Shown: piece by piece, positions 27,719 through 34,925 of the stretch
How the letters are laid out: each line of letters begins with the position of its first letter
Position numbering within the stretch: the stretch's first letter is position 1
Assembly (NCBI RefSeq): GCF_002218085.1
Contig: NZ_BDUC01000002.1
Location: 372,001 to 436,000, forward strand
Direction: 5' to 3'
Source of the DNA: Tolypothrix sp. NIES-4075
GTDB taxonomy: Bacteria > Cyanobacteriota > Cyanobacteriia > Cyanobacteriales > Nostocaceae
DNA length: 64,000 bases
Made by a program: the position numbers and the translations under genes
The notes under the pieces: generated by a model
The model's input: the letters and a program-made list of their open reading frames with translations, nothing else
The model's database searches: none
Told to the model about the DNA's origin: nothing

Positions 27719-29578
27719 CTACACTGCTTGTTCCTGATTTTTCAGGGCTAGCCTAGCAAGTCCGTAACAAAGTAGAGCGTTGATGATGAGAAAAAGGCGC
27801 GACCAAATACCATTTCCCAAGCCCCAAACTGCTGGATCGTATACTGCGCTGACTCCCAGACATGCGGCTATACCTAGGGTGGAACCGACTGCAAACCATT
27901 TCCAAGTGGGATTTCCTAGCAGCAACGCCATTAAAATAATCGGAATCAAGACGCTGGCAAACAGGGGATTAAAAGCGTCTGTTCCCTGAAGCGCGTTGCC
28001 GAGTTCGGGAATTGAACTGCCCAAGACGCGGAAGGGCCATTGGGGAACATCAAAGATATAAATCCCTTTCAGGAAGAATAACCCAGAACTGCCGGCGACT
28101 AAGCCACTAGCTAAAGACCAACTCCAAGTAAAGGGGAAGTAAACCCGTAAAAACCAAACTAGCAAATAAGAACCGACTACCATTAAAATTTTAGGCAATA
28201 GCGCGATCGCACCGCCATCAATCCAAAAGCCGGGGTTAAGATAGCCGTTATTCCGTAACCACGCAAAGAAATCTTGGAAAGTGATTTGCCCTTGCACTGC
28301 ACGTTTAACTGCTGCATCAGCATTCAGTTGTCCGGCGCCGTAGTAGTTCAAAGCATCTTCTTTAATAGTTCTTGCCGACTCCTGAAGCACAGCCAAAACT
28401 TGATCTGGTTCTTTGATTCCAGAAGCTTCAATTAATGCTGCCACACCAGCAACGTGAGGGGCAGCCATGCTTGTACCCTGGAAGCCCATAAACACCCCTA
28501 CGCCATTGTTATCGGGGTCGATGGTTTCTTGCAAAATCTTACCAGCATCACTGCCACCAGGGGCGGAAATATCTACGCCAGCACCAAAGTTAGAATAAGG
28601 CGCTTTTTCGCCGTCTGCGCCTAAGGCAGAAACGCCGATAACATGAGGATAACGAGCTGGATAAGAAGCACCATTACTACCTTCGTTTCCCGCTGCGGCA
28701 ATGATGACTACGCCTTTTCTGTGGGCATAATCGATCGCGTCTTTCATCAAGTGGCTTTCACCACCACCACCCAAGCTCATATTAATTACATTTGCGCCTT
28801 TATCAGCGGCAAATTTAATTGCTTCGGCAATATCAGCAACGGTTCCACCACCATAAGCACTCAGTACCTTTAAAGGCATCAAACTGGCTTCGTAAGCAAT
28901 TCCAGCGACACCATATTTATTATTAGTAGCTTGAGCGATAGTTCCAGCAACGTGGGTGCCGTGTCCGTTATCGTCTGTGGCTTCTTCTGTGTCGTTTACA
29001 AAGTCGTAACCTGGGACAAACTTTGTTTCTTTCAAGTCACGCACGCGACTGATACCAGTATCAATTACTGCAACCGTGATGCCGCTACCTTTGGTTTGCA
29101 GCCACGCACCTTCAACGTTAATGTTGTGGAGGTTCCACTGCTTGCTGTAATATTCATCGTTGGGACCAGTAAGACTAGGCGAAACTTTTGTATCGTCATC
29201 GTCTTGGGGTAATAAAAATTCTGCCAACCTAGCAGCTTGACCGGGATTGGGAATTTTATAGATGTAATTTGGCTCGATGAATTCTGTAACTTTGGCGAAT
29301 GAAGATTTTCTTAAAGCTTTCAGCCTTTGCCGATCGCCTTTGATAACATACACATGATCCTTTTCGGAAAATTTGTTATCGAGTTTAGGTGTAACGTTAT
29401 ATTGAAGGGCGATCGCTTGCAGATTTTTCTCCACCTCAGCAGCGGGAATATCTTCGCGAAAATCCAGCACAATCGTCTCAAAATCACCTTTGGCTGCCAT
29501 CGAGTGAAAATTCAGGAAACCAAATACCGCAGCACTCAGCCCGATGACAAACAAGCACAATAATATAAGCCTTCGCAT
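27719..29578 (-). CDS. Membrane-bound S8 (subtilisin-like) serine peptidase
   Basis: 619 residues. An N-terminal signal or anchor (LILLCLFVIGLSAAVFGFL) is followed by an I9-like propeptide (about 35-110) and a peptidase domain with the complete triad: Asp173 in VAVIDTGI, His206 in GHGTHVAGTI and Ser370 in GTSMAAPHVAG, plus oxyanion Asn298 in AAAGNEG. Unlike ordinary subtilases it continues for about 170 residues with around five membrane segments (for example LPKILMVVGSYLLVWFL, FASVLIPIILMALLLG, LFLIINALLCYGLARLAL). The protease should face the periplasm. Substrate is unknown. Confidence 0.92.
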   Translation of the reverse strand: MRRLILLCLFVIGLSAAVFGFLNFHSMAAKGDFETIVLDFREDIPAAEVEKNLQAIALQYNVTPKLDNKFSEKDHVYVIKGDRQRLKALRKSSFAKVTEFIEPNYIYKIPNPGQAARLAEFLLPQDDDDTKVSPSLTGPNDEYYSKQWNLHNINVEGAWLQTKGSGITVAVIDTGISRVRDLKETKFVPGYDFVNDTEEATDDNGHGTHVAGTIAQATNNKYGVAGIAYEASLMPLKVLSAYGGGTVADIAEAIKFAADKGANVINMSLGGGGESHLMKDAIDYAHRKGVVIIAAAGNEGSNGASYPARYPHVIGVSALGADGEKAPYSNFGAGVDISAPGGSDAGKILQETIDPDNNGVGVFMGFQGTSMAAPHVAGVAALIEASGIKEPDQVLAVLQESARTIKEDALNYYGAGQLNADAAVKRAVQGQITFQDFFAWLRNNGYLNPGFWIDGGAIALLPKILMVVGSYLLVWFLRVYFPFTWSWSLASGLVAGSSGLFFLKGIYIFDVPQWPFRVLGSSIPELGNALQGTDAFNPLFASVLIPIILMALLLGNPTWKWFAVGSTLGIAACLGVSAVYDPAVWGLGNGIWSRLFLIINALLCYGLARLALKNQEQAV

Positions 29579-29697
29579 ATTAACTCATCACCGATGAATC
29601 CCAGTTTGCTCAACGATAACTTATCTGTGCCCTTTAGTGGATGTATTTTGCACTTTAGTTACATATATTTCACTCAAGACTTAGGACTTTTTCAACG

Positions 29698-30114
29698 ATG
29701 GAACGCGGTCTTTTATGGTTGCCTTTATTATTCATATTTTTCTGGTTGGCTTGGCAAGGCTCCCAGGAGTATAAAAAAGTTGAGGCTTATCGGATTTGGG
29801 CAGAACAATTTGACCGAGCTAAGTATGATATTTACTCGGTGTTGGGTCAAAAAGGCAATAATATAACTTGGGGAAAACCCACGCCAAAAGGTTTAATCAA
29901 GCTGGAAACTTTTTCTTTGGCAGATGTTAAACAAATCCGCCTTTTGCTAGATGAAAAAGAAGCAGATACCGAAGTGCCACCAGAAAAAGGTCGGTCTATT
30001 GAGTTGGAATTTGTCTTTTCCCCTGAGAACTCGGTGCGGGTTCCTTTTACAGAAATTCCTTTAGCTGCACAATGGGGTAAGCATCTTCAACAGGAATTGC
30101 AACGGGTGGAGTAG
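29698..30114 (+). CDS. Hypothetical membrane-anchored protein
   Basis: 138 residues. Residues 4-20 (GLLWLPLLFIFFWLAWQG) are a membrane anchor; the rest is soluble with KYDIYSVLGQKGNNITWGKP, FSLADVKQIRLLLD and a C-terminal amphipathic stretch. It looks like a conserved cyanobacterial protein of unknown role. Divergent from the subtilase gene across 119 bases. Confidence 0.7.
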   Translation: MERGLLWLPLLFIFFWLAWQGSQEYKKVEAYRIWAEQFDRAKYDIYSVLGQKGNNITWGKPTPKGLIKLETFSLADVKQIRLLLDEKEADTEVPPEKGRSIELEFVFSPENSVRVPFTEIPLAAQWGKHLQQELQRVE

Positions 30115-30117
30115 AAG

Positions 30118-30136
30118 TTGCAATTAACACTTGCAT
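30118..30136. promoter_or_regulatory. Third, imperfect copy of the TetR-like operator
   Basis: TTGCAATTAACACTTGCAT matches 17 of 19 bases of the palindrome at 31458-31476. It lies just after the stop of the 138-residue gene and could be a spare or chance site. Confidence 0.35.
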
Positions 30137-30236
30137 TATTGTAGAGATGCCATTGAAGTGGAACGTCTCTACAATATGTGTGGTTTAGTTTTGCGGGTAA
30201 GCAAATAAGCCATGAATGAGCGCAAAATATGACAAA

Positions 30237-30266
30237 AGTAGCGATAATTCATGAATTATCGCTACT
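30237..30266. terminator. Perfect 30-base palindrome between convergent genes
   Basis: AGTAGCGATAATT-CATG-AATTATCGCTACT is fully self-complementary. It lies between convergent genes and could act as a bidirectional terminator, although T tracts are short. Confidence 0.5.
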
Positions 30267-30305
30267 CTAGAATCAGGTTATCAAGGTATTGTTGCGTAAG
30301 TCCTA

Positions 30306-30323
30306 TAAGCGTTGAAACGCTTA
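30306..30323. terminator. Hairpin 3' of desC, same element as 7369-7386
   Basis: TAAGCGTTGAAACGCTTA followed by CTACTTT, immediately after the desaturase stop codon at 30329 on the minus strand. Confidence 0.45.
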
Positions 30324-30328
30324 CTACT

Positions 30329-31165
30329 TTAAGAGGGTAAGTTAACTTTTTTGGCTAAACCCAGAGTCTTCAAAACTTTGATGCTCCACCAAGTAACATC
30401 GACTTCCCACCAATGCAAGCCAGATTTTGCCATTTGGGGAAAGGTATGATGGTTGTTGTGCCAGCCTTCGCCGTAAGTGACAATGGATACCCACCAGAGG
30501 TTACGCGCACCGTCGTTTGCTTCAAAATTGCGGTAGCCCCAAGCGTGTGTGGCAGAGTTGACAAACCAAGTTGAGTGCCAAAGCAAGACTGCTCTTAAGA
30601 AAATTCCGTAGATCACAAACGACCACCCGCCGATAAGATACAGCACGATACCGAGGGGAATTTGCAAAAGTAGAAAGTAGCGATCTAGCCAGCGATAATA
30701 TGGTTGTCGTGCAAGGTCGGGTGCGTATTTGGCATAGATTTCATAATCAAAGAACTCTGAACGAGGGTAGAAAATCCAGAGCATGTGACTCCACCAAAAT
30801 CCTCGTTGGGCAGAGTATGGGTCTAAATCGACATCTTCGGTGTGAGCGTGATGCTGCCGATGTCCACCAATCCAAAAAATTGGACCTCCTTGCAAAGCCA
30901 GCGCTCCGATCAGAGCGATCGCATACTCCAACCACTTAGGGACTTGGAAACTTCGATGACTCAACAGTCGATGATACCCCAAACATATACCAATACTCCC
31001 AAATAGCCAGTGAAGAAATATCACTAAAGCTAATGCAGACCAGGAGAAAAACCACGGGGCAAGTAAAGCTATGGCATGAAATGTAGTGAAAAATACCACA
31101 TTTGTCCAATTGAGCGCCAGAGAGTTTTCGTCCTTAGGAGTGCTGGTAAAAAATTTTGCAGTCAT
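30329..31165 (-). CDS. desC: Delta-9 fatty acid desaturase, DesC type
   Basis: 278 residues with four to five membrane segments and the three His boxes of the acyl desaturase family: HRLLSH (65-70), HRQHH (102-106) and HNNHH in GEGWHNNHHTFP. Together with WGSHMLW-like WWSHMLWIFYP this matches DesC, which introduces the first double bond into membrane lipid acyl chains using ferredoxin. Cyanobacteria often have two DesC forms; which one this is cannot be told here. A TetR-family gene is divergent 320 bases upstream. Confidence 0.92.
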   Translation of the reverse strand: MTAKFFTSTPKDENSLALNWTNVVFFTTFHAIALLAPWFFSWSALALVIFLHWLFGSIGICLGYHRLLSHRSFQVPKWLEYAIALIGALALQGGPIFWIGGHRQHHAHTEDVDLDPYSAQRGFWWSHMLWIFYPRSEFFDYEIYAKYAPDLARQPYYRWLDRYFLLLQIPLGIVLYLIGGWSFVIYGIFLRAVLLWHSTWFVNSATHAWGYRNFEANDGARNLWWVSIVTYGEGWHNNHHTFPQMAKSGLHWWEVDVTWWSIKVLKTLGLAKKVNLPS

Positions 31166-31413
31166 AAAAATTCCTGTCGATGGGTGAGAAAGCGATTTGC
31201 TTTTGTCGGGAGTTGCAATATGCTCGGCATAATTTGACAGATTTTGCGAGGTTGGCTTTTGAATTGGCTTTGCAGATTGCTGAGGCTGGATGCCTCATCC
31301 TACAAGAGTCATTCTTTTTTTTGGTGCGTAAGTTGTATGTTTCTAACATTCCTCACGCATTGGTCTACCCGATTATCTGTTCAGCTCTTTCTAAAGCAAT
31401 CGTTTACAGTTGA

Positions 31414-31428
31414 GCAAGTACCACTTAC
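31414..31428. promoter_or_regulatory. Second TetR-like operator half-matching copy
   Basis: GCAAGT-ACC-ACTTAC, an imperfect version of the palindrome at 31458. The two centres are 46 bases apart. Confidence 0.5.
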
Positions 31429-31457
31429 ATTTTTATGCTAACAGTTCTGCGATTTCT

Positions 31458-31476
31458 ATGCAAGTAACACTTGCAT
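31458..31476. promoter_or_regulatory. Palindromic operator of the TetR-family gene
   Basis: ATGCAAGT-AAC-ACTTGCAT, a perfect 8+3+8 inverted repeat ending 9 bases before the ATG at 31486. Size and position are those of a TetR autoregulatory operator. Confidence 0.7.
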
Positions 31477-31485
31477 TCTTCTTTT

Positions 31486-32724
31486 ATGTCTTCTCAATCC
31501 CATTCAGCTCGTCAACGTCTGATTCAAGCAGCGCTTGAATTATTTACCGCTCAGGGAGTCAGCGGCACCACAACCCGTCAAATTGCAGAAAAAGCGGAAG
31601 TCAATGAAGTGACGCTATTCCGGCATTTTGGAAATAAGCATGGGCTACTTTTGGCTGTCTTGGAAGAATCCGCAGCCTTTAAAAATTTAGGTGAGTCTTT
31701 AGTTCGTCGAGCAATTCCACCTGGTAATGTCTACCAAGCTCTAAAAGATTATGCAAGTGAAAGCTTACATGCATTAGAACAAGTTCCAGAGTTTGTTAGG
31801 TCTGTGGTAGGTGAAGCAGACCAATACCCAACAGAAAATCGCCGCGCTTTGGGACGGGGGTTAACAGAGGCTAACCGTTATGTGGCAGAGTACTTAGCTA
31901 CTGTAATTGAGCAGGGACACTTAAATACCTATCTACCGGCAGAAAAACTAGCCAGTTTGTTAAATGGGATGTTGCTGGGATATGCGGTAATTGAGTTTAC
32001 TAGCGAATTTCACGAACTTTGGGAAGATAGAGATGATTTTCTCGAAAATTTGGTGCAGTTGTTTTTACAAGGAGCGATGTCACCGATAGTTGAAACAAGT
32101 CAATATTCCTCTAGTTTGACTGTAATAGATTCTAGTATTCGGGAAGTGGCTGATTTGCCGGCTTCTTTAGTCCATCAAATTCTGCAACAAGCGAGAAAAT
32201 TGGGACTGCAAGATTATGCAATGGCTTATGTATTATTTGCTGCTGGGTTATCTGTTCCGGAAGTAGTTGGCTTGGAGCGATCGCATCAATTCTACGATAC
32301 TCAAGGGCATTTTCTCCAAATTGCCAATAACAGCGGATTTCGCCAAGTACCTGTCAATCAGTGGATAATGGGTAATCGCTATGGTTCCTACACTAATAAT
32401 CCATTAACTAAATGGCTGAAAAGTCGTAAAGATAATCAACCTGCCATGTTTATTCATGAATCTGGTGAGCCAATGTCAGAATCACAAATTCACGTACACT
32501 GGCATTTATGGACACAGGGACTGTTAACACCAGAAGGACAACCACCAGCACTTATTCAAACACAACAAACTTGGCGTGTAGAAATGTTGATGCGCGGCAT
32601 GAGCTTAGAAAATCTTAGCATTTTAACAGGATGCGATCGCACTCAATTACAACCCTACGCCAAAAGAGCCAGAGAAAAAGCCGCTTTAGAGCAAGCAACT
32701 CGTTTAGATCAAAAACCGGGATAG
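31486..32724 (+). CDS. TetR regulator fused to integrase-like C-terminal domain
   Basis: 412 residues. Residues 1-60 are a TetR helix-turn-helix (RQRLIQAALELFTAQGVSGT, TTRQIAEKAEVNEVTLFRHF) and about 60-205 a TetR ligand domain. From about 215 a second domain begins: YVLFAAGLSVPEVVGLERSH, VPVNQWI, TWRVEMLMRGMSLENLSIL, TGCDRTQLQPYAKRA. Its order resembles the catalytic domain of tyrosine recombinases, but the box I Arg and the HxxR pair are missing, so it would bind DNA rather than cut. I use the ATG at 31486; the TTG at 31471 falls inside the operator. The divergent desC is a candidate target. Function of the fusion is inference. Confidence 0.8.
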   Translation: MSSQSHSARQRLIQAALELFTAQGVSGTTTRQIAEKAEVNEVTLFRHFGNKHGLLLAVLEESAAFKNLGESLVRRAIPPGNVYQALKDYASESLHALEQVPEFVRSVVGEADQYPTENRRALGRGLTEANRYVAEYLATVIEQGHLNTYLPAEKLASLLNGMLLGYAVIEFTSEFHELWEDRDDFLENLVQLFLQGAMSPIVETSQYSSSLTVIDSSIREVADLPASLVHQILQQARKLGLQDYAMAYVLFAAGLSVPEVVGLERSHQFYDTQGHFLQIANNSGFRQVPVNQWIMGNRYGSYTNNPLTKWLKSRKDNQPAMFIHESGEPMSESQIHVHWHLWTQGLLTPEGQPPALIQTQQTWRVEMLMRGMSLENLSILTGCDRTQLQPYAKRAREKAALEQATRLDQKPG

Positions 32725-32780
32725 TTGATGGTTGGAGCGTTGTTGGGTGTTGAGTCGTGGGAGAGCGATTAACTTTGATT

Positions 32781-33011
32781 TCAGCATTTATAACCACAGC
32801 TTGTGCGGTGGTAACGACAACTTCTGCATTCAAAATCACAGCTTATGTTGTGACCACGACAACTTCTGCGTTTTTGATGGAAGCTTACGTTGTGGTAACG
32901 ACAACTTCTGCATTTATAACCACAGCTTGTGGGGTGGTAACGACAACTTCAACATTTATAATCACAGCTTATGTTGTGGTTACGACAGCTTCTGCATTTA
33001 TAATAAAGCAT
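32781..33011. repeat. 42-bp minisatellite, five copies plus partial
   Basis: Units start at 32781, 32823, 32865, 32907, 32949 and a truncated one at 32991. Each reads like TCTGCATTTATAACCACAGC... and ends ACGACAACT. Units 1 and 4 are near-identical, as are 2 and 5, implying a 126-bp higher-order unit. Because 42 is divisible by 3 the region is open in two plus frames (SAFITTACAVVTTT and FCIYNHSLCGGNDN repeats), but neither has an ATG or ribosome binding site. Confidence 0.85.
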
Positions 33012-33089
33012 TTTACATATTGACAAACACAAAAAACGAGATATTAGTCCGTTTAGGATTCGTGAAAAAATAAGAAGAACGACGAGGAG

Positions 33090-33281
33090 ATGGGAAAAAT
33101 GTTTGGATTAAATGAGTTCAAGCAAACTAGATTTTATCAAGAAGTTTTTGCTGAAGGCAAGGAAGAAGGTAAGCTTGAAACTATACCTCAGTTATTGGCG
33201 TTAGGTCTGAGTATTGAACAGATAGCTCAAGCGTTAGATTTGGATGAACTAGTTGTTAGGCAAGCCGCATTGAAATTATAA
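33090..33281 (+). pseudogene. C-terminal remnant of Rpn/PD-(D/E)XK transposase-like protein
   Basis: 63 residues: MFGLNEFKQTRFYQEVFAEG, KEEGKLETIPQLLALGLSIE, QIAQALDLDELVVRQAALKL. This is the tail of the cyanobacterial Rpn-type family (about 300 residues), with its E/G/K-rich spacer and final helix pair; the nuclease domain is missing. GAGGAG lies before the ATG so a short peptide could be made. The minisatellite occupies the place of the missing part. Confidence 0.65.
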
Positions 33282-33321
33282 AGCGATCTACAGCAGATTT
33301 CAGCTTAGTGATCTATCTTCC

Positions 33322-33564
33322 TTACAAGAAAAGCCGATTAAGCAGGTCTTCACGCTCTAAATCAAAGTGATTAGCAACATCTCGAAGGATGGAGTTGAGC
33401 GTTCCAACTTTGATCGGGTCGTGAGCAGGAATCGTGAGGTGATGTTCTCCATTTTCTTGAGTAGTCAAGCGAATGTGGCTACCTGTCTGCCGAGTTATTT
33501 CATAGCCCAGATCGGCAAGTGCCCTGACGAGCTCTTCAGCAGACAAATCTCTGGGCAACTTCAT
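33322..33564 (-). CDS. hicA: HicA-type mRNA interferase toxin
   Basis: 80 residues: KLPRDLSAEELVRALADLGY and RQTGSHIRL with catalytic His30, then HHLTIPAHDPIKVGTLNSIL. This is the small dsRNA-binding fold of HicA. It would cleave mRNA when freed from HicB. Its ATG overlaps the stop of the upstream hicB by 4 bases, so the two are translationally coupled. Confidence 0.9.
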   Translation of the reverse strand: MKLPRDLSAEELVRALADLGYEITRQTGSHIRLTTQENGEHHLTIPAHDPIKVGTLNSILRDVANHFDLEREDLLNRLFL

Positions 33565-33770
33565 GAAGCAATCACTTCGTCTCGAACGATATGGAGGCGG
33601 ATCAGTTTAGGACGGGTTTGTTCATCGGTATAGTGACAGTGAACCGAATCCCGCACCATCTCCCGCAAAGTTTTCAAATCGTCCGCTTGGGTAAATATTG
33701 ATTCACCTAGCGCCCTTGCGGTATAGCCGCCATCTGGATCGTCCTCGACTAAAAAAACAATTTCTATCAT
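33561..33770 (-). CDS. hicB: HicB-type antitoxin
   Basis: 69 residues: IEIVFLVEDDPDGGYTARAL, GESIFTQADDLKTLREMVRD. This is the partial RNase H-like fold of short HicB proteins without a separate DNA-binding domain. It precedes hicA with a 4-base overlap. Antitoxin-first order is less common for hicAB but frequent in cyanobacteria. Confidence 0.85.
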   Translation of the reverse strand: MIEIVFLVEDDPDGGYTARALGESIFTQADDLKTLREMVRDSVHCHYTDEQTRPKLIRLHIVRDEVIAS

Positions 33771-34022
33771 TACTATTCGTAAAGCACTGTGTCATTCAGC
33801 CTAGCAAACAAATCGCCTCTTCACCTCATCACACAAGCATTTTCTACTTTCACGCTTCTTCTAAAACTACCATGAAATTGTGCCCAGCACAGTGAACGGT
33901 GCAGCAGGATACACACTGTTTATACTATTGGCAGAGGATTAAGTCATGCTCAAAGAACTGCCAAGGGCGATCGCCTAAAATAAAGAATGTTTATTCATTA
34001 ACTAAAATTGAGGGATAACTCC

Positions 34023-34337
34023 TTGCTGACTATTAAAGAATTACTGCTTCAAGAAATTGAATCGACACCAGAAATTGTTCTTGCGGAAACTTTAGATTTT
34101 CTGCGCTTTCTGAAAACAAAACAACCAATAAATCAGTCAGAAAATCATAATAAGAATGCAAATAACCAAATTATAACGGAACTTCAAACACCAATTGAAT
34201 CCACAGGTCGTTCACTTTTAGAACATCTGAAAACCATTGGCAATTGGGAAGGAGATGACTTGGAAGAATGTCTGGAAATGGTATATGCTACTCGCGGTAA
34301 AGCGAATTTCAATCAGCATAATCCCTTTGATGAATAA
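34023..34337 (+). CDS. Antitoxin of a VapBC-like module
   Basis: About 104 residues. The N-terminal half (LLTIKELLLQEIESTPEIVL, AETLDFLRFLKTKQP) is the short helical domain typical of cyanobacterial antitoxins; the C-terminal tail ends NFNQHNPFDE. There is no ATG. TTG at 34023 is preferred because GAGG lies 9 bases upstream; TTG at 34008 is the alternative. Its stop TAA overlaps the toxin start (TAATG). Confidence 0.75.
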   Translation: MLTIKELLLQEIESTPEIVLAETLDFLRFLKTKQPINQSENHNKNANNQIITELQTPIESTGRSLLEHLKTIGNWEGDDLEECLEMVYATRGKANFNQHNPFDE

Positions 34338-34780
34338 TGTATTTACTGGATACTAATCACTGTAGTGGTGCAATTCGTGCCAACTCCAATATTTTGCGTC
34401 GCATTGGTGAAGTTGAAAATGCCATAATTGCAACCTGTGTGATTGTACAAGGAGAACTTATCGATATGGCAGAGCGTTCTCAACGTCAAGAAAGTAATTT
34501 GGTTTTAGTTAAACGCTTTCTTCAAGGTATTTACATTTATAACGTTGATTCAGTGACTGCGGATATTTACGGAAGCCTGAAAGCAGCCACATTCGCTCAA
34601 TTTGGTCCAAAAGAGAAAACCAAGCGAAGAAAAACTAAAATTACTGAACTAGGATTTGATGAGAACGATCTCTCGATTGCTGCCATTGCTTTGCAACACA
34701 ATCTGACCATTGTCTCGGCAGACAGTGACTTTGAGCGGATTCAACAAGTTAGAGCATTATCGGTTGAATCCTGGCTTTGA
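34337..34780 (+). CDS. vapC: PIN-domain ribonuclease toxin (VapC)
   Basis: 147 residues with Asp5 in YLLDTNHCSGAI, Glu in VQGELIDMA, Asp in ENDLSIAAIAL and Asp in VSADSDFERI, the full PIN acidic set. It is predicted to cleave tRNA or other RNA. Its ATG shares one base with the antitoxin stop. Confidence 0.92.
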   Translation: MYLLDTNHCSGAIRANSNILRRIGEVENAIIATCVIVQGELIDMAERSQRQESNLVLVKRFLQGIYIYNVDSVTADIYGSLKAATFAQFGPKEKTKRRKTKITELGFDENDLSIAAIALQHNLTIVSADSDFERIQQVRALSVESWL

Positions 34781-34925
34781 AACCCTTAGAACTATAAAAT
34801 AGAAACTCAGCCTTAATATTGCCTTCAACTACTAGAAGAAAGAATTTAGTAGTAAATTTGACAGAATTGGATCGACAAAAGTCTGTACTAAGCTTGTAGC
34901 ATCGATAACGTTTGTGATATTTCCT

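Larger units (their letters stand above)
31166..31485. other. Divergent promoter region of desC and the TetR-integrase gene
   Basis: 320 bases. It contains two related palindromes at 31414-31428 and 31458-31476 close to the TetR gene. Open frames across it have no start context or family match and I do not call them genes. Confidence 0.6.

Noticed and set aside
31180..31441. Two overlapping plus-strand ORFs of 65 and 77 residues in the desC-TetR gap
   Set aside because: They cover the operator region, have no start context and match no family.
32757..33073. Repeat proteins of 88 and 113 residues
   Set aside because: Both begin at non-ATG codons without ribosome binding sites and exist because a 42-bp repeat keeps several frames open.
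33322..34780. Genomic island bounded by toxin-antitoxin modules
   Set aside because: No integrase, tRNA attachment site or clear base composition change was seen; toxin-antitoxin pairs are simply frequent in these genomes.
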